Shown in pieces: positions 43,471-53,790 of a stretch of 64,000 bases of DNA (positions are counted from its first letter, which is position 1; each line of letters opens with the position of its first letter). Position numbers and translations under genes: made by a program. The notes under the pieces were generated by a model. The model made no database searches. It worked only from the letters and a program-made list of their open reading frames with translations, and had not been told where the DNA came from. Where the stretch lies: positions 1 to 64,000 of the forward strand of contig NZ_MAOE01000067.1 of NCBI RefSeq assembly GCF_001884185.1, read 5' to 3'. Origin of the DNA: Bacillus albus (GTDB lineage Bacteria > Bacillota > Bacilli > Bacillales > Bacillaceae_G).

Positions 43471-43766
43471 ATTTTAAAAATACATTTTCCTCTTGACAAA
43501 AAACTCACTGATTTCTTCGTTGGTTCAGAGGACATTTTTTCGCATGAAAGTCAAGTGTATGAAGAGGGAAATGATTATTTTATTGATATGAAAGTAAGTC
43601 TTATATTAAAAAAATACATTTTATTAATGAGAAAAATCTAATTCAAGAAAATGACAAAAGACATATTTCAGACAAAATGATGTCAATAATACGTCAAAAA
43701 TCAGCTGAATTTACTATGCAGGTATATTATACAATTCGATTAACGGATAAAACACTACTGAAATAG
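43471..43766 (+). pseudogene. Frameshifted remnant of an unidentified gene
   Basis: One frame, open from 43471, reads PLDKKLTDFFVGSEDIFSH and QVYEEGNDYFIDMKVSLI. Near 43610 a shift in an A-run leads to KKIHFINEKNLIQENDKRH and SAEFTMQVYYTIRLTDKTLLK, ending TAG at 43764. The two halves join into about 97 residues with protein-like composition. There is no start codon with a ribosome site. I recognise no family. The rest of the 575-base gap (43371-43470 and 43767-43874) is AT-rich without features. Confidence 0.5.
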
Positions 43767-43874
43767 TGAAAAGGTAAATTTTATGAGAAAGTTCTTTTGT
43801 AATTATCTTGAAAACTGAAAATTTATATTTTCTAAAAGTACATAAACAAATTTATCTTTCTATATTTCTAAGAT

Positions 43875-43901
43875 TTGAGTTGTTTTATTCATACAACTCA
43901 A
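43875..43901. promoter_or_regulatory. Perfect dyad upstream of cydA
   Basis: TTGAGTTGT (43875-43883) and ACAACTCAA (43893-43901) flank a 9-base spacer, ending 43 bases before ATG 43945. It does not match Rex sites. It could be an operator, a leader hairpin or a remnant terminator; no T-run follows. Confidence 0.5.
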
Positions 43902-43944
43902 TTGAAATTACGATATAAAAAATTATGAAGGAAGTGATTGTAGT

Positions 43945-45348
43945 ATGGAAACGCTCGAATTGGCACGAATACAATTCGCATCAACAACGATTTTCCATTA
44001 CTTTTTTGTTCCGCTGTCTATTGGTTTAGCTTTTATCATTGCTTTAATGCAAACGTTATATGTAGTAAAGGGACAAGAAATTTATAAGAAGATGACGAAG
44101 TTTTGGACACAAATATTCCTTGTTAACTTTGCGGTAGGTGTAGTAACTGGTATTTTACAAGAATTCCAGTTTGGTATGAACTGGTCAACCTATTCACGCT
44201 TTGTAGGTGATGTGTTTGGTCCATCACTTGCGATTGAAGGTTTATTAGCGTTTTTCATTGAGTCTACATTTTTAGGTTTATGGGTATTCGGTGAGGATAA
44301 ATTACCGAAGCGCATTCACCTTTTATGTATTTGGCTCCTTTCAATTGGAACAATGTTATCAGCATTTTGGATTTTAACTGCAAGTGCATTTATGCAATCA
44401 CCGGTAGGGTATGAAATGGCAGCAGATGGACGTGCACAAATGAATGATTTCTTAGCGATCATTCAAAACCCACAATTATGGGTACAATTCCCGCATACAA
44501 TTACAGCGGCGATTGCAACTGGTGCATTCTTTATTGCAGGTGTGAGTGCATGGAAAATAACGAAAGCTCAAGAAACTGAAGTGTTTAAAAAATCGTTCCG
44601 CATTTCTATCATTGTTGGAACACTTACAACTGCGCTAGTATTATTCTTCGGTCATGCGCAAGCGCAACAATTAATTAAGACACATCCAATGAAAATGGCA
44701 GCAGCTGAAGCGTTATGGAATACGAGTGAAGATCCAGCGCCATTTACAGTATTTGCGAAAATTGATGCTGAGAAGCAAGAAAACTCGTTTGAAATTCAAA
44801 TCCCTTATATGCTAAGTCTATTATCATTTGATAAATTTAGCGGTCAAGTAGAAGGGATGAATCAAATTCAAAAGCAATATGAAGAAAAATATGGGCCTGG
44901 AGACTATATCCCACCAGTACACACTATGTTCTGGAGTTTTAGAGCGATGGTAATGAGTGGAACATTTATGCTTCTTCTAGGAGCGTACGGATGGTTCTTA
45001 TCAAGAAAAGATCGATTAGCTGAAAAAACTTGGTATTTAAAATTAATGGTGTATGCAATCGCATTACCGTTTATCGGTAATACAGTAGGATGGATTATGA
45101 CTGAAATGGGACGTCAGCCTTGGGTAGTTTTCGGTGTTATGAAAACGGAAGATGCTGTATCTCCAAATGTTACGTTCGGAGAAGTATTATTCTCTTTAGT
45201 TTCGTTCACATCACTATATTTAATTATAGGTGGAATTACTATTTACTTATTCGTTCGTACTATTAAAGGACATGAGAATAAGAAAGCGAAACAGGATTCT
45301 CAAAGCCATGATCCATTTGATAAGGAGGATGAGTATGTTATCTCTTAA
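43945..45348 (+). CDS. cydA: Cytochrome bd oxidase subunit I
   Basis: A 467-aa membrane subunit with nine helices, carrying hemes b558, b595 and d and oxidising quinol. His-18 (TTIFHYFFVP), the His in WVQFPHTITAA and the Met in TEMGRQPWVVFG are the heme ligands. The Q-loop is short, as in Bacillus (KFSGQVEGMNQIQKQYEEKYG). It starts the cydABCD operon and overlaps cydB by 14 bases. Cytochrome bd supports growth at low oxygen and resists NO and peroxide. Confidence 0.96.
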   Translation: METLELARIQFASTTIFHYFFVPLSIGLAFIIALMQTLYVVKGQEIYKKMTKFWTQIFLVNFAVGVVTGILQEFQFGMNWSTYSRFVGDVFGPSLAIEGLLAFFIESTFLGLWVFGEDKLPKRIHLLCIWLLSIGTMLSAFWILTASAFMQSPVGYEMAADGRAQMNDFLAIIQNPQLWVQFPHTITAAIATGAFFIAGVSAWKITKAQETEVFKKSFRISIIVGTLTTALVLFFGHAQAQQLIKTHPMKMAAAEALWNTSEDPAPFTVFAKIDAEKQENSFEIQIPYMLSLLSFDKFSGQVEGMNQIQKQYEEKYGPGDYIPPVHTMFWSFRAMVMSGTFMLLLGAYGWFLSRKDRLAEKTWYLKLMVYAIALPFIGNTVGWIMTEMGRQPWVVFGVMKTEDAVSPNVTFGEVLFSLVSFTSLYLIIGGITIYLFVRTIKGHENKKAKQDSQSHDPFDKEDEYVIS

Positions 45349-46351
45349 TGAGTTGTGGTTTATCATTATTGCAGTTTTATTCGTAGGCTTCTTTGTACTT
45401 GAAGGTTTCGATTTCGGTGTAGGTATAGTTTCAAGGTTTTTAGGGGAAAACGATTTAGAGAAAAGAATTTACTTAAATACAATCGGTCCATTTTGGCACG
45501 CGAATGAAGTATGGCTTGTTTGTGCAGGTGGAGCTATGTTCGCAGCATTCCCGCACTGGTATGCAACTTTATTTAGCGGGTTTTACATTCCGTTTGTATT
45601 TATGCTTCTCGCTTTAATTATTAGAGGTGTTTCCTTTAAATTCCGTGCGAAAATAGATAATCATAAATGGAAAGGTTTTTGGGATTGGGGTATGTTTTTA
45701 GGAAGTTTACTACCGCCTATCCTTTGGGGAGTTGCCATTGCTAACTTTATGGTAGGTATTCCAATTGATGAGACGAAAAATGCTGTAGGTGGATTCTTAC
45801 AATTACTACATCCATTTGCATTACTTGGAGGAGTTATGTTCCTTCTGCTATGTATTGTTCACGGATTGCAATTCCTTACTATACGTACAACTGGTAAGTT
45901 AAGAGAACGTGCACGTATTGCTGCGTTGAAAATTGCACCGCTTGCAATTATAGCACTTCTAATTTTTGCCGGTGTAGGGTTATGGAAAACAGATATATTC
46001 ACTGGTCATGGTACAGAGTGGATTATGGTTCCGATCGGAGCTTTTGTAGCATTATGTGCTTCAACATTATTAAATAAAAGAAGAAGAGATGGTTGGGCTT
46101 TCGTTATGACGAGTTTAACAATCGTTTTACTTAGTGCGAGTGTGTTTGCCGGCATGTTCCCACGTGTCTTAATTAGCTCATTAGGGTCAATATACGATTT
46201 AACAATTTATAATGCAGCATCGGGAGATTATGCACTAAAACTGATGACGTATTTTTCGATTGCTATATTGCCATTTGTTTTGGGAAGTCAAATATGGAGT
46301 TTCTATGTGTTTAGACAACCTGTTAAGTCAGATAAAGATTTGGAGTACTAA
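45335..46351 (+). CDS. cydB: Cytochrome bd oxidase subunit II
   Basis: A 338-aa subunit with eight helices; LNELWFIIIAVLFVGFFVLEGFDFGVG is the CydB opening and GPFWHANEVWLVCAGGAMFAAFP the central signature. ATG 45335 has AAGGAGG upstream and lies inside the cydA end. Its stop TAATG overlaps the cydD start by one base. Confidence 0.95.
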   Translation: MLSLNELWFIIIAVLFVGFFVLEGFDFGVGIVSRFLGENDLEKRIYLNTIGPFWHANEVWLVCAGGAMFAAFPHWYATLFSGFYIPFVFMLLALIIRGVSFKFRAKIDNHKWKGFWDWGMFLGSLLPPILWGVAIANFMVGIPIDETKNAVGGFLQLLHPFALLGGVMFLLLCIVHGLQFLTIRTTGKLRERARIAALKIAPLAIIALLIFAGVGLWKTDIFTGHGTEWIMVPIGAFVALCASTLLNKRRRDGWAFVMTSLTIVLLSASVFAGMFPRVLISSLGSIYDLTIYNAASGDYALKLMTYFSIAILPFVLGSQIWSFYVFRQPVKSDKDLEY

Positions 46352-48066
46352 TGAAAAGAAAAAGAGGACTTCCGTCGTATCCTGGTAGCCGAGTTTTATA
46401 TGTAGTGTTAACAATCATTAGCATTTTAGAAGCTTTTAGTATTATTGCACAAACAGTGTTTTTAGCGAGGGCTATTACGTTTTTATTTCAAGGAGAAACA
46501 GTACAATCTGTGTTAAATGAAACGGTTTATTTTGGAATCGCGTTTGCAGTACGTCACATGCTAGTTCGAGTATCGCAAATATTAGTGGAACGTTTCGCTG
46601 AAAAAACAGGATCGCTACTGCGAAAACAATTAATAGAGGCGTATTTCACATTAGGTCCACGGTATGTTCAAACTGCTGGAACAGGTCATCTGGTTACCTT
46701 ATCGATAGAAGGTATTGAGAAATTTAAAACATATATTGAATTAACAATTCCTAAAATGATAAGAAGTAGTATCGTACCAGGACTAATTGTACTATATGTT
46801 TTTACGCTAGATATTGAGTCTGGAATCATTTTAGTTGTAACGATTCCTATCGTAATTATATTTATGATTCTACTCGGATTAGCAGCGCAGAAAATGGCGG
46901 ATAGTCAATATGAGACATATCGTGTACTTTCTAATCATTTTGTAGATACGTTAAAAGGGTTAGAAACATTAAAGTATTTAGGGAAAAGTAAACAGCACGA
47001 AGGAAAGATTGAAAAAGTAAGTAAAAGATATAGAAAAGCAACGATGCGTACTTTGCGAGTTGCTTTTCTTTCTTCTTTTGCATTAGATTTCTTTACGAGT
47101 TTATCAATCGCATTTGTGGCAGTCGGATTAGGGATCCGTTTAATAGATGGGACAATTGTACTACTGCCAGCCCTTACAATTTTAATTTTAGCTCCGGAAT
47201 ATTTTCAGCCAATTAAACAAGTTGGAGCAAATTATCATGCTACGTTAGATGGACAACTTGCAATGGAGCAAATAGAAGAGATTTTACAGCAACAAAAAGA
47301 AATAGGAAAGAAAGAATCTAAAGTAGACTTAATATGGAATTCAACTAGTAACTTGAAATTACAAGATGTAAAAGTAAAGAGTGAGGAATCTGAAAAAGCT
47401 ATATTAGAGGGAATTGATTTTACTTGGAAAGGCACTGGCGCTATAGGTGTAATTGGTGAAAGTGGGGCAGGGAAATCAACGTTAATCGACGTATTAGCAG
47501 GATTTTTAACTCCTTCAGCTGGAAAGATGATTGTAAATGGTGTGGAAATTGACGGGGCTACTCGTGAAGAGTGGCAAAAGAATATTGCTTATATTCCGCA
47601 GCAACCTTATATTTTCCCGCTTTCATTAAAAGATAACATTTGTTTTTACGAAACAAATACAACAGATGAAGAAGTGGAAAGAGTTATTAATGAAGTTGGT
47701 CTACGTTCACTTGTTACATCGCTTCCGAACGGGGTGTACGAAAAAATTGGAGAAGGTGGACGTATGCTTAGTGGCGGGCAAGAACAACGTGTTGCTATGG
47801 CGCGTGCACTTTTAAGTAAAAAGCCAATTATTTTATTAGACGAGCCTACGGCACATCTTGATATAGAAACTGAATTTGAAATAAAGCAAGCGATGTTACG
47901 TCTGTTTGAAGGTAAGTTAGTATTTCTTGCAACGCATCGTCTTCACTGGATGAAACAGATGGATCATATTCTTATTTTAAATAAAGGGAAAATGATAGAA
48001 AGTGGAACGTATGAAGAGCTTTTAAAGAATGAGGCATTACATTTTCATAGGAAAGAGAGGGGATAG
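46351..48066 (+). CDS. cydD: CydD, thiol/heme ABC exporter subunit
   Basis: A 571-aa half-transporter: six membrane helices in 1-300, then an ATPase with Walker A GESGAGKST, signature LSGGQEQRVAMARAL and Walker B IILLDEPTAHLD. CydDC exports glutathione or cysteine and binds heme, and is needed to assemble cytochrome bd. Overlaps cydB by one base, two bases before cydC. Confidence 0.93.
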   Translation: MKRKRGLPSYPGSRVLYVVLTIISILEAFSIIAQTVFLARAITFLFQGETVQSVLNETVYFGIAFAVRHMLVRVSQILVERFAEKTGSLLRKQLIEAYFTLGPRYVQTAGTGHLVTLSIEGIEKFKTYIELTIPKMIRSSIVPGLIVLYVFTLDIESGIILVVTIPIVIIFMILLGLAAQKMADSQYETYRVLSNHFVDTLKGLETLKYLGKSKQHEGKIEKVSKRYRKATMRTLRVAFLSSFALDFFTSLSIAFVAVGLGIRLIDGTIVLLPALTILILAPEYFQPIKQVGANYHATLDGQLAMEQIEEILQQQKEIGKKESKVDLIWNSTSNLKLQDVKVKSEESEKAILEGIDFTWKGTGAIGVIGESGAGKSTLIDVLAGFLTPSAGKMIVNGVEIDGATREEWQKNIAYIPQQPYIFPLSLKDNICFYETNTTDEEVERVINEVGLRSLVTSLPNGVYEKIGEGGRMLSGGQEQRVAMARALLSKKPIILLDEPTAHLDIETEFEIKQAMLRLFEGKLVFLATHRLHWMKQMDHILILNKGKMIESGTYEELLKNEALHFHRKERG

Positions 48067-48068
48067 AG

Positions 48069-49793
48069 ATGAGTAACTGGATTAAACCTTATATACAGCA
48101 AAATAAAGGTAGAATGACTGTAACTATTTTCCTTGGTCTTCTTGGAGTTAGTTCAGGTGCGATGTTACTTTTTATTTCAGGTTATTTAATCTCTAAATCT
48201 GCTCTTCGACCAGAAAATGTAATGGCTGTATATGTTCCTATCGTTGCAACACGTGCGTTTAGTATAGGGCAAGCGGTATTTCATTATTTAGAGCGTTTAG
48301 TTGGACACGATGTCGTATTACGCATTTTAGAAAAAATGAGAACGAAACTATATAGAATAGTAGAACCGCAGGCGTTATTTTTCCGTTCGCGCTTTCAAAC
48401 GGGCGATATGTTAGGGGTGTTATCCGAAGATATAGAGCATTTGCAAAACCTATATTTACGTACAATATTTCCTAGCATATTAGCATTAGTTGTATATAGC
48501 ATATTCGTACTTGTTATCGGTGCATTTGACGTAGTGTTTGCACTTATTGCAGGGTGTATATTAGCGATTATCGTCTTTCTTCTTCCATTTGTATCATTCT
48601 TTTTAATGAAGCGACATCATGTTACTTTAAAACAAGGAAGAAACCGTTTGTATCAACAGCTAACAGACGCAGTTTTTGGATTATCTGATTGGCAAGCAAG
48701 TGGTAGAAAAGATGAATTCATTCATAAGTATGTAGAACAAAATGCGCAGTTGTTACAAACGGAAAAAAGAATGAAACGCTGGAATCACATCCGGGACAGT
48801 ATCATTCAATTAGTAGTGGGTATTGTAGTTATTTCAATGATCATATGGACTGGAAATGAGGCGGCAAGTGAACAAATTGCACCTACTGTTATTGCGGCTT
48901 TCGTCTTAATGACGTTATCTGTCACAAACGCGCTTATTCCTCTTTCAGATGCTATCGATCGCATTCCATCATATGTAGAATCTGCGCATCGTCTAAATCA
49001 AATAGAAGGTAATGATGTTTTACACGATGAAAAGGAATTACATGGAGATAAAGATTATGCTGCATCAAAACATATAGACATTGAATTAAATCATGTATCG
49101 TATAGTTACCCAGATAGTAATGAATTCGTATTGAAAGAAGTATCACTACAAATAAAGGCAGGAAAGAAAATCGCCATTTTAGGAAGAAGTGGAACAGGGA
49201 AATCTACTTTGTTGAAATTGTTAACAGGTGCGCTAAGGCCGTTACATGGTGAAGTTTTATTAAATAGTGAACATGCTCATACGAATCTTTTATCAAAATA
49301 TATTTCTGTATTGAATCAAAAGCCGCATTTATTCGATACGACAATTGGAAATAATGTACGAATCGGTAAACCAGAGGCTACGGATGAAGAGATATGGACA
49401 GCTTTAGAGAAAGCACAATTAGCTTCACATATTGCTACCCTTCCAGATGGATTACAAACAAAAATGCATGAAATGGGAAAAAGGTTTTCTGGTGGTGAAA
49501 GACAACGGGTTGCTTTTGCTAGAACGCTCATGCAAGAAGCACCAATCATTGTACTGGATGAACCTACAATCGGCTTAGATCCAAAGACAGAATTATCTTT
49601 AATAGAAACAATGTTTTCTGCAACGGAAGAAAAGACAGTAATTTGGATTACGCACCATCTTGTAGGAATTGAACATGTAGATGAAGTTATATTCCTTGAT
49701 CGTGGTAAAATTGTGATGCAAGGAAGTCATGAACAACTTCTGAAAGAAAATGAGAAGTATCGAAAGCTTTATGAGTTAGATAAAGGAATATAG
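48069..49793 (+). CDS. cydC: CydC, thiol/heme ABC exporter subunit
   Basis: A 574-aa half-transporter with six helices (ISGYLISKSALRPENVM, ATRAFSIGQAVFHYLERLVGHD) and an ATPase with Walker A GRSGTGKST, signature FSGGERQRVAFARTL and Walker B IIVLDEPTIGLDP. It pairs with CydD. RBS GAGAGG precedes ATG 48069. Last gene of the operon. Confidence 0.93.
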   Translation: MSNWIKPYIQQNKGRMTVTIFLGLLGVSSGAMLLFISGYLISKSALRPENVMAVYVPIVATRAFSIGQAVFHYLERLVGHDVVLRILEKMRTKLYRIVEPQALFFRSRFQTGDMLGVLSEDIEHLQNLYLRTIFPSILALVVYSIFVLVIGAFDVVFALIAGCILAIIVFLLPFVSFFLMKRHHVTLKQGRNRLYQQLTDAVFGLSDWQASGRKDEFIHKYVEQNAQLLQTEKRMKRWNHIRDSIIQLVVGIVVISMIIWTGNEAASEQIAPTVIAAFVLMTLSVTNALIPLSDAIDRIPSYVESAHRLNQIEGNDVLHDEKELHGDKDYAASKHIDIELNHVSYSYPDSNEFVLKEVSLQIKAGKKIAILGRSGTGKSTLLKLLTGALRPLHGEVLLNSEHAHTNLLSKYISVLNQKPHLFDTTIGNNVRIGKPEATDEEIWTALEKAQLASHIATLPDGLQTKMHEMGKRFSGGERQRVAFARTLMQEAPIIVLDEPTIGLDPKTELSLIETMFSATEEKTVIWITHHLVGIEHVDEVIFLDRGKIVMQGSHEQLLKENEKYRKLYELDKGI

Positions 49794-49813
49794 TTTGAAT
49801 AAGTAATAATTGT

Positions 49814-49848
49814 AAAATAGCTACGCCTAATGGTGCAGCTATTTTTTT
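49814..49848 (+). terminator. cydABCD terminator
   Basis: AAAATAGCTACGCC pairs with GGTGCAGCTATTTT (12 of 14), followed by a T-run. Confidence 0.75.
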
Positions 49849-49955
49849 GTTTTGAAACAAACATTATATTATTTTTTGTATTGAATTAAATATATATATG
49901 ATCGTTACGAATGAAAAGTGAACTTCATATTATACATATAATGGAGGGGATGTAC

Positions 49956-51089
49956 ATGAATGAGCAGTATAAAATTATTGTTTTAAGTGATGAATTATCA
50001 GTGGGTAGGATTCGAAATGTATTAGACAAAAATAAATGTAAAACAATAGTTCATGTTGTAGACGTTTCAGATATTGTTCGTATAGAAAATGCTTTTCAAT
50101 ATATAATCATTTGGAGAGTGGACGCAGAAAAACTTGCAAATGAATTGATAAATAGGGGCGTGCAAAGTACAAAAATTATAAACTTAACAAAATACATGTA
50201 TGAATGGAAACATAAATTAATTTCTATCTATCAAATAAATCCGGATCTTATGTCTTTATACATTTCTATGAAAAAAGCAAAGGGTGATCCGACGTATGAA
50301 TTGCTTGCTACCGGTTTGTCTTATCCGCATTGTGGCATAAGTACGGAGCTCCTCTCAAAAAAATCAATTAAATTAACACTTCCATCGCAAGATCTATACT
50401 ATGATTATTTAATAGCGTCACAACTGCTATCAAACGATCATTCATTTCAATATTGTTTGATAGGAGTAGCCTATTTCTCTTTTTACTTTGACATGTCGTT
50501 ATCATCTGAAGCATATAGAATTCACAAAGTATATTATCCATTGTTTCAAGACGGTCATCATACTGTAGTTCATTCTCCTCTACCCACTGATGGATTCTCA
50601 CATTTAGATACCCCGAAACCACTTTTTTCTATTTTTAATTTGCATTTTGAATATATTATATTAGACGAACTAAAAGATGAATCATTGATATTACCCTGGA
50701 TAAATGCTGAATGGAATACCACGCCTCTTCACATTTCTTTTGAAGAACACGGAAAAATAAGAGCAGCGTCGCATGCTAAATTATCATATCCTCATACTTT
50801 AGTTGAATATAAAACGATTTTCAAAAAATATTTAGAACTACTGTTAAAACATGATATAAAACCACTAATTGTTGTATTCCCTGTTACTTCACATTATTTC
50901 AATTGTAGTAGTAAGAAATTAAAAGAAGATTTTTATAAAGTTATAAATGATTTTCAAACTCACTATTCTTTTCGGATTATTGACCTATTTGATTCACCAT
51001 TATTTTGCGATGATGATTTTTATGATAGCGATCATATGAATAAAAAAGGTGCTAATAAAATGTCTGCGTTATTAAATATGTTTATTTAG
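49956..51089 (+). CDS. SGNH/DltD-like protein of a glycan cluster
   Basis: A 377-aa protein without signal peptide or membrane helix. The first 75 residues form a Rossmann-like unit (YKIIVLSDELSVGRIRNVL). The C-terminal part has alternating strands (KPLIVVFPVTSHYF) and ends with DDDFYDSDHMNKKGANKMS, matching the Asp-x-x-His catalytic motif of SGNH hydrolases such as DltD and AlgX. A clear GDS block was not found; Ser in ATGLSYPHCGIS is a candidate. It may acetylate or deacetylate a sugar. ATG 49956 has GGAGGGG six bases upstream. Confidence 0.55.
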   Translation: MNEQYKIIVLSDELSVGRIRNVLDKNKCKTIVHVVDVSDIVRIENAFQYIIIWRVDAEKLANELINRGVQSTKIINLTKYMYEWKHKLISIYQINPDLMSLYISMKKAKGDPTYELLATGLSYPHCGISTELLSKKSIKLTLPSQDLYYDYLIASQLLSNDHSFQYCLIGVAYFSFYFDMSLSSEAYRIHKVYYPLFQDGHHTVVHSPLPTDGFSHLDTPKPLFSIFNLHFEYIILDELKDESLILPWINAEWNTTPLHISFEEHGKIRAASHAKLSYPHTLVEYKTIFKKYLELLLKHDIKPLIVVFPVTSHYFNCSSKKLKEDFYKVINDFQTHYSFRIIDLFDSPLFCDDDFYDSDHMNKKGANKMSALLNMFI

Positions 51090-51209
51090 GAACGAAAGGT
51101 ATGATATTTTGTTTCATGTTTGCATAAAAGTATATAGGCTCCATACAGTTAAAGTAATGTGATTTTTGTGTCGCGTATATAAATAATATGCGAAGAGGTG
51201 AGAGAGAAA

Positions 51210-53771
51210 ATGAGAACTCGAATGGAAAGAACTGAAGAGGTGGTAGATCAACTTCCATTGGTAAGTGTTTTAATTCCTACATATAATCGTCCTCACTACT
51301 TTGAAGAGGCATTATGTAGTGTATTAGAACAAACGTACCCTAATATAGAAATTATAGTTGGAGATGATAGCACGAATGACGAAACAGAAAAGGTGTTACA
51401 AAAATACTTATGTGATTATTCAAATATTATTTATATAAAAAACAGGTCAACTCTCGGACAGTTTGAAAATGCTCTAATGTTATTTCATGAAGCGAACGGT
51501 GAGTATATAAATTTTTTAATGGATGATGATTTATTTCATGTGAATAAAATTGAAAGAATGATGAAGTATTTTTTCAATGATCTAGATAATGAAATTAAGC
51601 TTGTAACATCTCATCGTCAAGTAATTGATGATAAAGGAGAAGAACTACGTCATATTTATTCAACTGTTCGTTTATTTGAAGAGGATAAGATTATAGAGGG
51701 AACAGAATTAGGGAATAGGGTAATTGTCGATCAAAAAAATTATATTGGAGAACCGACAACAGTTTTATTTCGTAAAAATGATTTACAAGAACCGTATGGA
51801 ATTTTTGATAAGAGGAGGTATCTATGTAACGTAGATATAGCTTCATGGTTATCTTTATTAAGTAAAGGAAAAGCAGTATATATAACAGAGACACTTAGTT
51901 ACTTTCGATTACATCAAGATCAACAGTTAAATGAATCTAATAAAATGATGGATGGATTAGAAGATTTTTCACATAGTATTCTAGCAGGAGAAAAATATGG
52001 TTTCTTATCCACCGAAAAAGAGTTAGACAAAGCGATAACTAATTTTCTAGATTACGCAAGAAAGATAGTTCCATCATCGATATTATATACATTAGACTAT
52101 TATCAAAAAATTAAAGAAAAGAAAATAAACATAGAAAAGAAAAAACAACATATAGATAATAATTCTCCTTTACCGAAAGTAAGCATACTTATTCCTGCGT
52201 ACAATAGACCTTATTACTTGGAATTGGCACTCAACAGCGCTCTAAATCAAACATATGAAAATATTGAAATTGTTATTTCTGATGACAGTACAAATAATGA
52301 AGTTAATGCTATGATTCAACCGTATATACGTGAATATGAGTGTATTACATATGTTAAAAATGAAACACCGTTAGTTGCTGAAAACTTTAATAAGTGTGTA
52401 GAACTTGCGAACGGGGACTATATAAACTTTTTATTAGATGATGATTTATTTCATCATGAAAAGATCGAGAGAATGATGAAATACTTTTTGACGTTAGAAA
52501 ATATTTCATTTGTGACGTCATATCGTGAACTAATTGATGAGAATGGAGAGATATTACCACCTTCAACATTGAATATGAAAATTGCGAAAGAAACTACACT
52601 TTTTGAAGGGAAAGAATTAGGGAATTACATATTAAAAAATTTAAAAAATATAGTTGGTGAGCCGACAACTGTTCTATTTAATCGAGATTTGTTTGAAGGG
52701 AAGTTTGGATATTTTAAAGGAAAGGCTTATTCTGCTATTAATGACATTGCAACTTGGCTAGATATGATGAGGAAAGGAAAAGTAGTTTATATACAAGAAC
52801 CTCTTAGTTATTTTAGACAACATAGTGGACAAAATCAAAAACAAATGCATTTTATTTTAATGACAATTGAAGAATGGATTGAATTAATTATAGATGCGTA
52901 TAATAGTGGATTTTTAAGTTCTGAAAGAGATTATAAAGAGAGCTTATCTTATTGTTTAGAAAATGCGGGATTTATAGTTAAGGATGCAGTAAGAAATGGC
53001 GAATTAGATCAAATTTATAATGAAAAGATAAAAAAAGGGTTAAACAAGCTAATTGCTCATATGTTTGAAAAAGAATCTTGTTATTGTCAATATTGCAATC
53101 AACAATTTGAAAAATTTTCACCTTGGCCAGCACATTACGATTTTCCAAAATATAAATTTGAAATGTGGAATAAAGATACAGGGATATGTCCAGTTTGTAG
53201 TTCAATGGATCGTGAAAGGTTGTATCGTGCGTACATTGAAGCGGAAACGGACTTGTTAAGTAAAAAATATACAATGCTTCATATTGCACCTGAAGCAAAG
53301 GTAAGAGATTGGTTTAACGAGTATAGAAATATTACTTATGTATGTGGTGATTTAGAACCAAAGGACCCATTAATGAAGGAAATTGATGTTACAAGTATTA
53401 CATATGATAGTAATACTTTTGATGTAATTTTATGTAGCCATGTATTAGAACACGTTCTTGATGATGACAAAGCAATGCGAGAGTTATATAGAGTTTTAAA
53501 GCCAAATGGATGGGGAATTATTCAAGTACCAATCGTAATGAATGTAGATTCTATTATAGAGAATGAATTAATTGTAACACCACAATTGAGGAAATTAGCT
53601 TTTGGTCAAGAGGATCATGTGAGAATTTATAATCAATCGGGATTCATTCAACGATTAATGCATGCAGGATTTAAGGTGGAATTATATAACATAGCTGAAA
53701 GACAAGGAATGAAAAATGCTAGGAAATTTGGATTATCCGAAACAGATATGCTCTATATTGTCCGAAAATGA
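51210..53771 (+). CDS. Fusion of two GT2 glycosyltransferases and a methyltransferase
   Basis: An 853-aa cytoplasmic protein. GT-A domain 1 (about 15-280) opens LVSVLIPTYNRPHYFEEAL with DxD motif FLMDDDLFH. Domain 2 (about 315-600) opens KVSILIPAYNRPYYLELAL with FLLDDDLFH; the two are homologous along their length, so a tandem duplication is likely. A linker has two Cys pairs (CQYCNQ, CPVCSS). The C-terminal SAM methyltransferase (about 690-850) has VLEHVLDDDKAMRELYRVLKP. It would add two sugars and methylate one. ATG 51210 has GAGGTG nine bases upstream. Confidence 0.85.
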   Translation: MRTRMERTEEVVDQLPLVSVLIPTYNRPHYFEEALCSVLEQTYPNIEIIVGDDSTNDETEKVLQKYLCDYSNIIYIKNRSTLGQFENALMLFHEANGEYINFLMDDDLFHVNKIERMMKYFFNDLDNEIKLVTSHRQVIDDKGEELRHIYSTVRLFEEDKIIEGTELGNRVIVDQKNYIGEPTTVLFRKNDLQEPYGIFDKRRYLCNVDIASWLSLLSKGKAVYITETLSYFRLHQDQQLNESNKMMDGLEDFSHSILAGEKYGFLSTEKELDKAITNFLDYARKIVPSSILYTLDYYQKIKEKKINIEKKKQHIDNNSPLPKVSILIPAYNRPYYLELALNSALNQTYENIEIVISDDSTNNEVNAMIQPYIREYECITYVKNETPLVAENFNKCVELANGDYINFLLDDDLFHHEKIERMMKYFLTLENISFVTSYRELIDENGEILPPSTLNMKIAKETTLFEGKELGNYILKNLKNIVGEPTTVLFNRDLFEGKFGYFKGKAYSAINDIATWLDMMRKGKVVYIQEPLSYFRQHSGQNQKQMHFILMTIEEWIELIIDAYNSGFLSSERDYKESLSYCLENAGFIVKDAVRNGELDQIYNEKIKKGLNKLIAHMFEKESCYCQYCNQQFEKFSPWPAHYDFPKYKFEMWNKDTGICPVCSSMDRERLYRAYIEAETDLLSKKYTMLHIAPEAKVRDWFNEYRNITYVCGDLEPKDPLMKEIDVTSITYDSNTFDVILCSHVLEHVLDDDKAMRELYRVLKPNGWGIIQVPIVMNVDSIIENELIVTPQLRKLAFGQEDHVRIYNQSGFIQRLMHAGFKVELYNIAERQGMKNARKFGLSETDMLYIVRK

Positions 53772-53790
53772 TAGGAAGGAATAGATAGAT

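Noticed and set aside
52978-53298. 106-codon reverse frame inside the glycosyltransferase fusion
   Set aside because: Antisense shadow over the Cys-pair linker and methyltransferase start.
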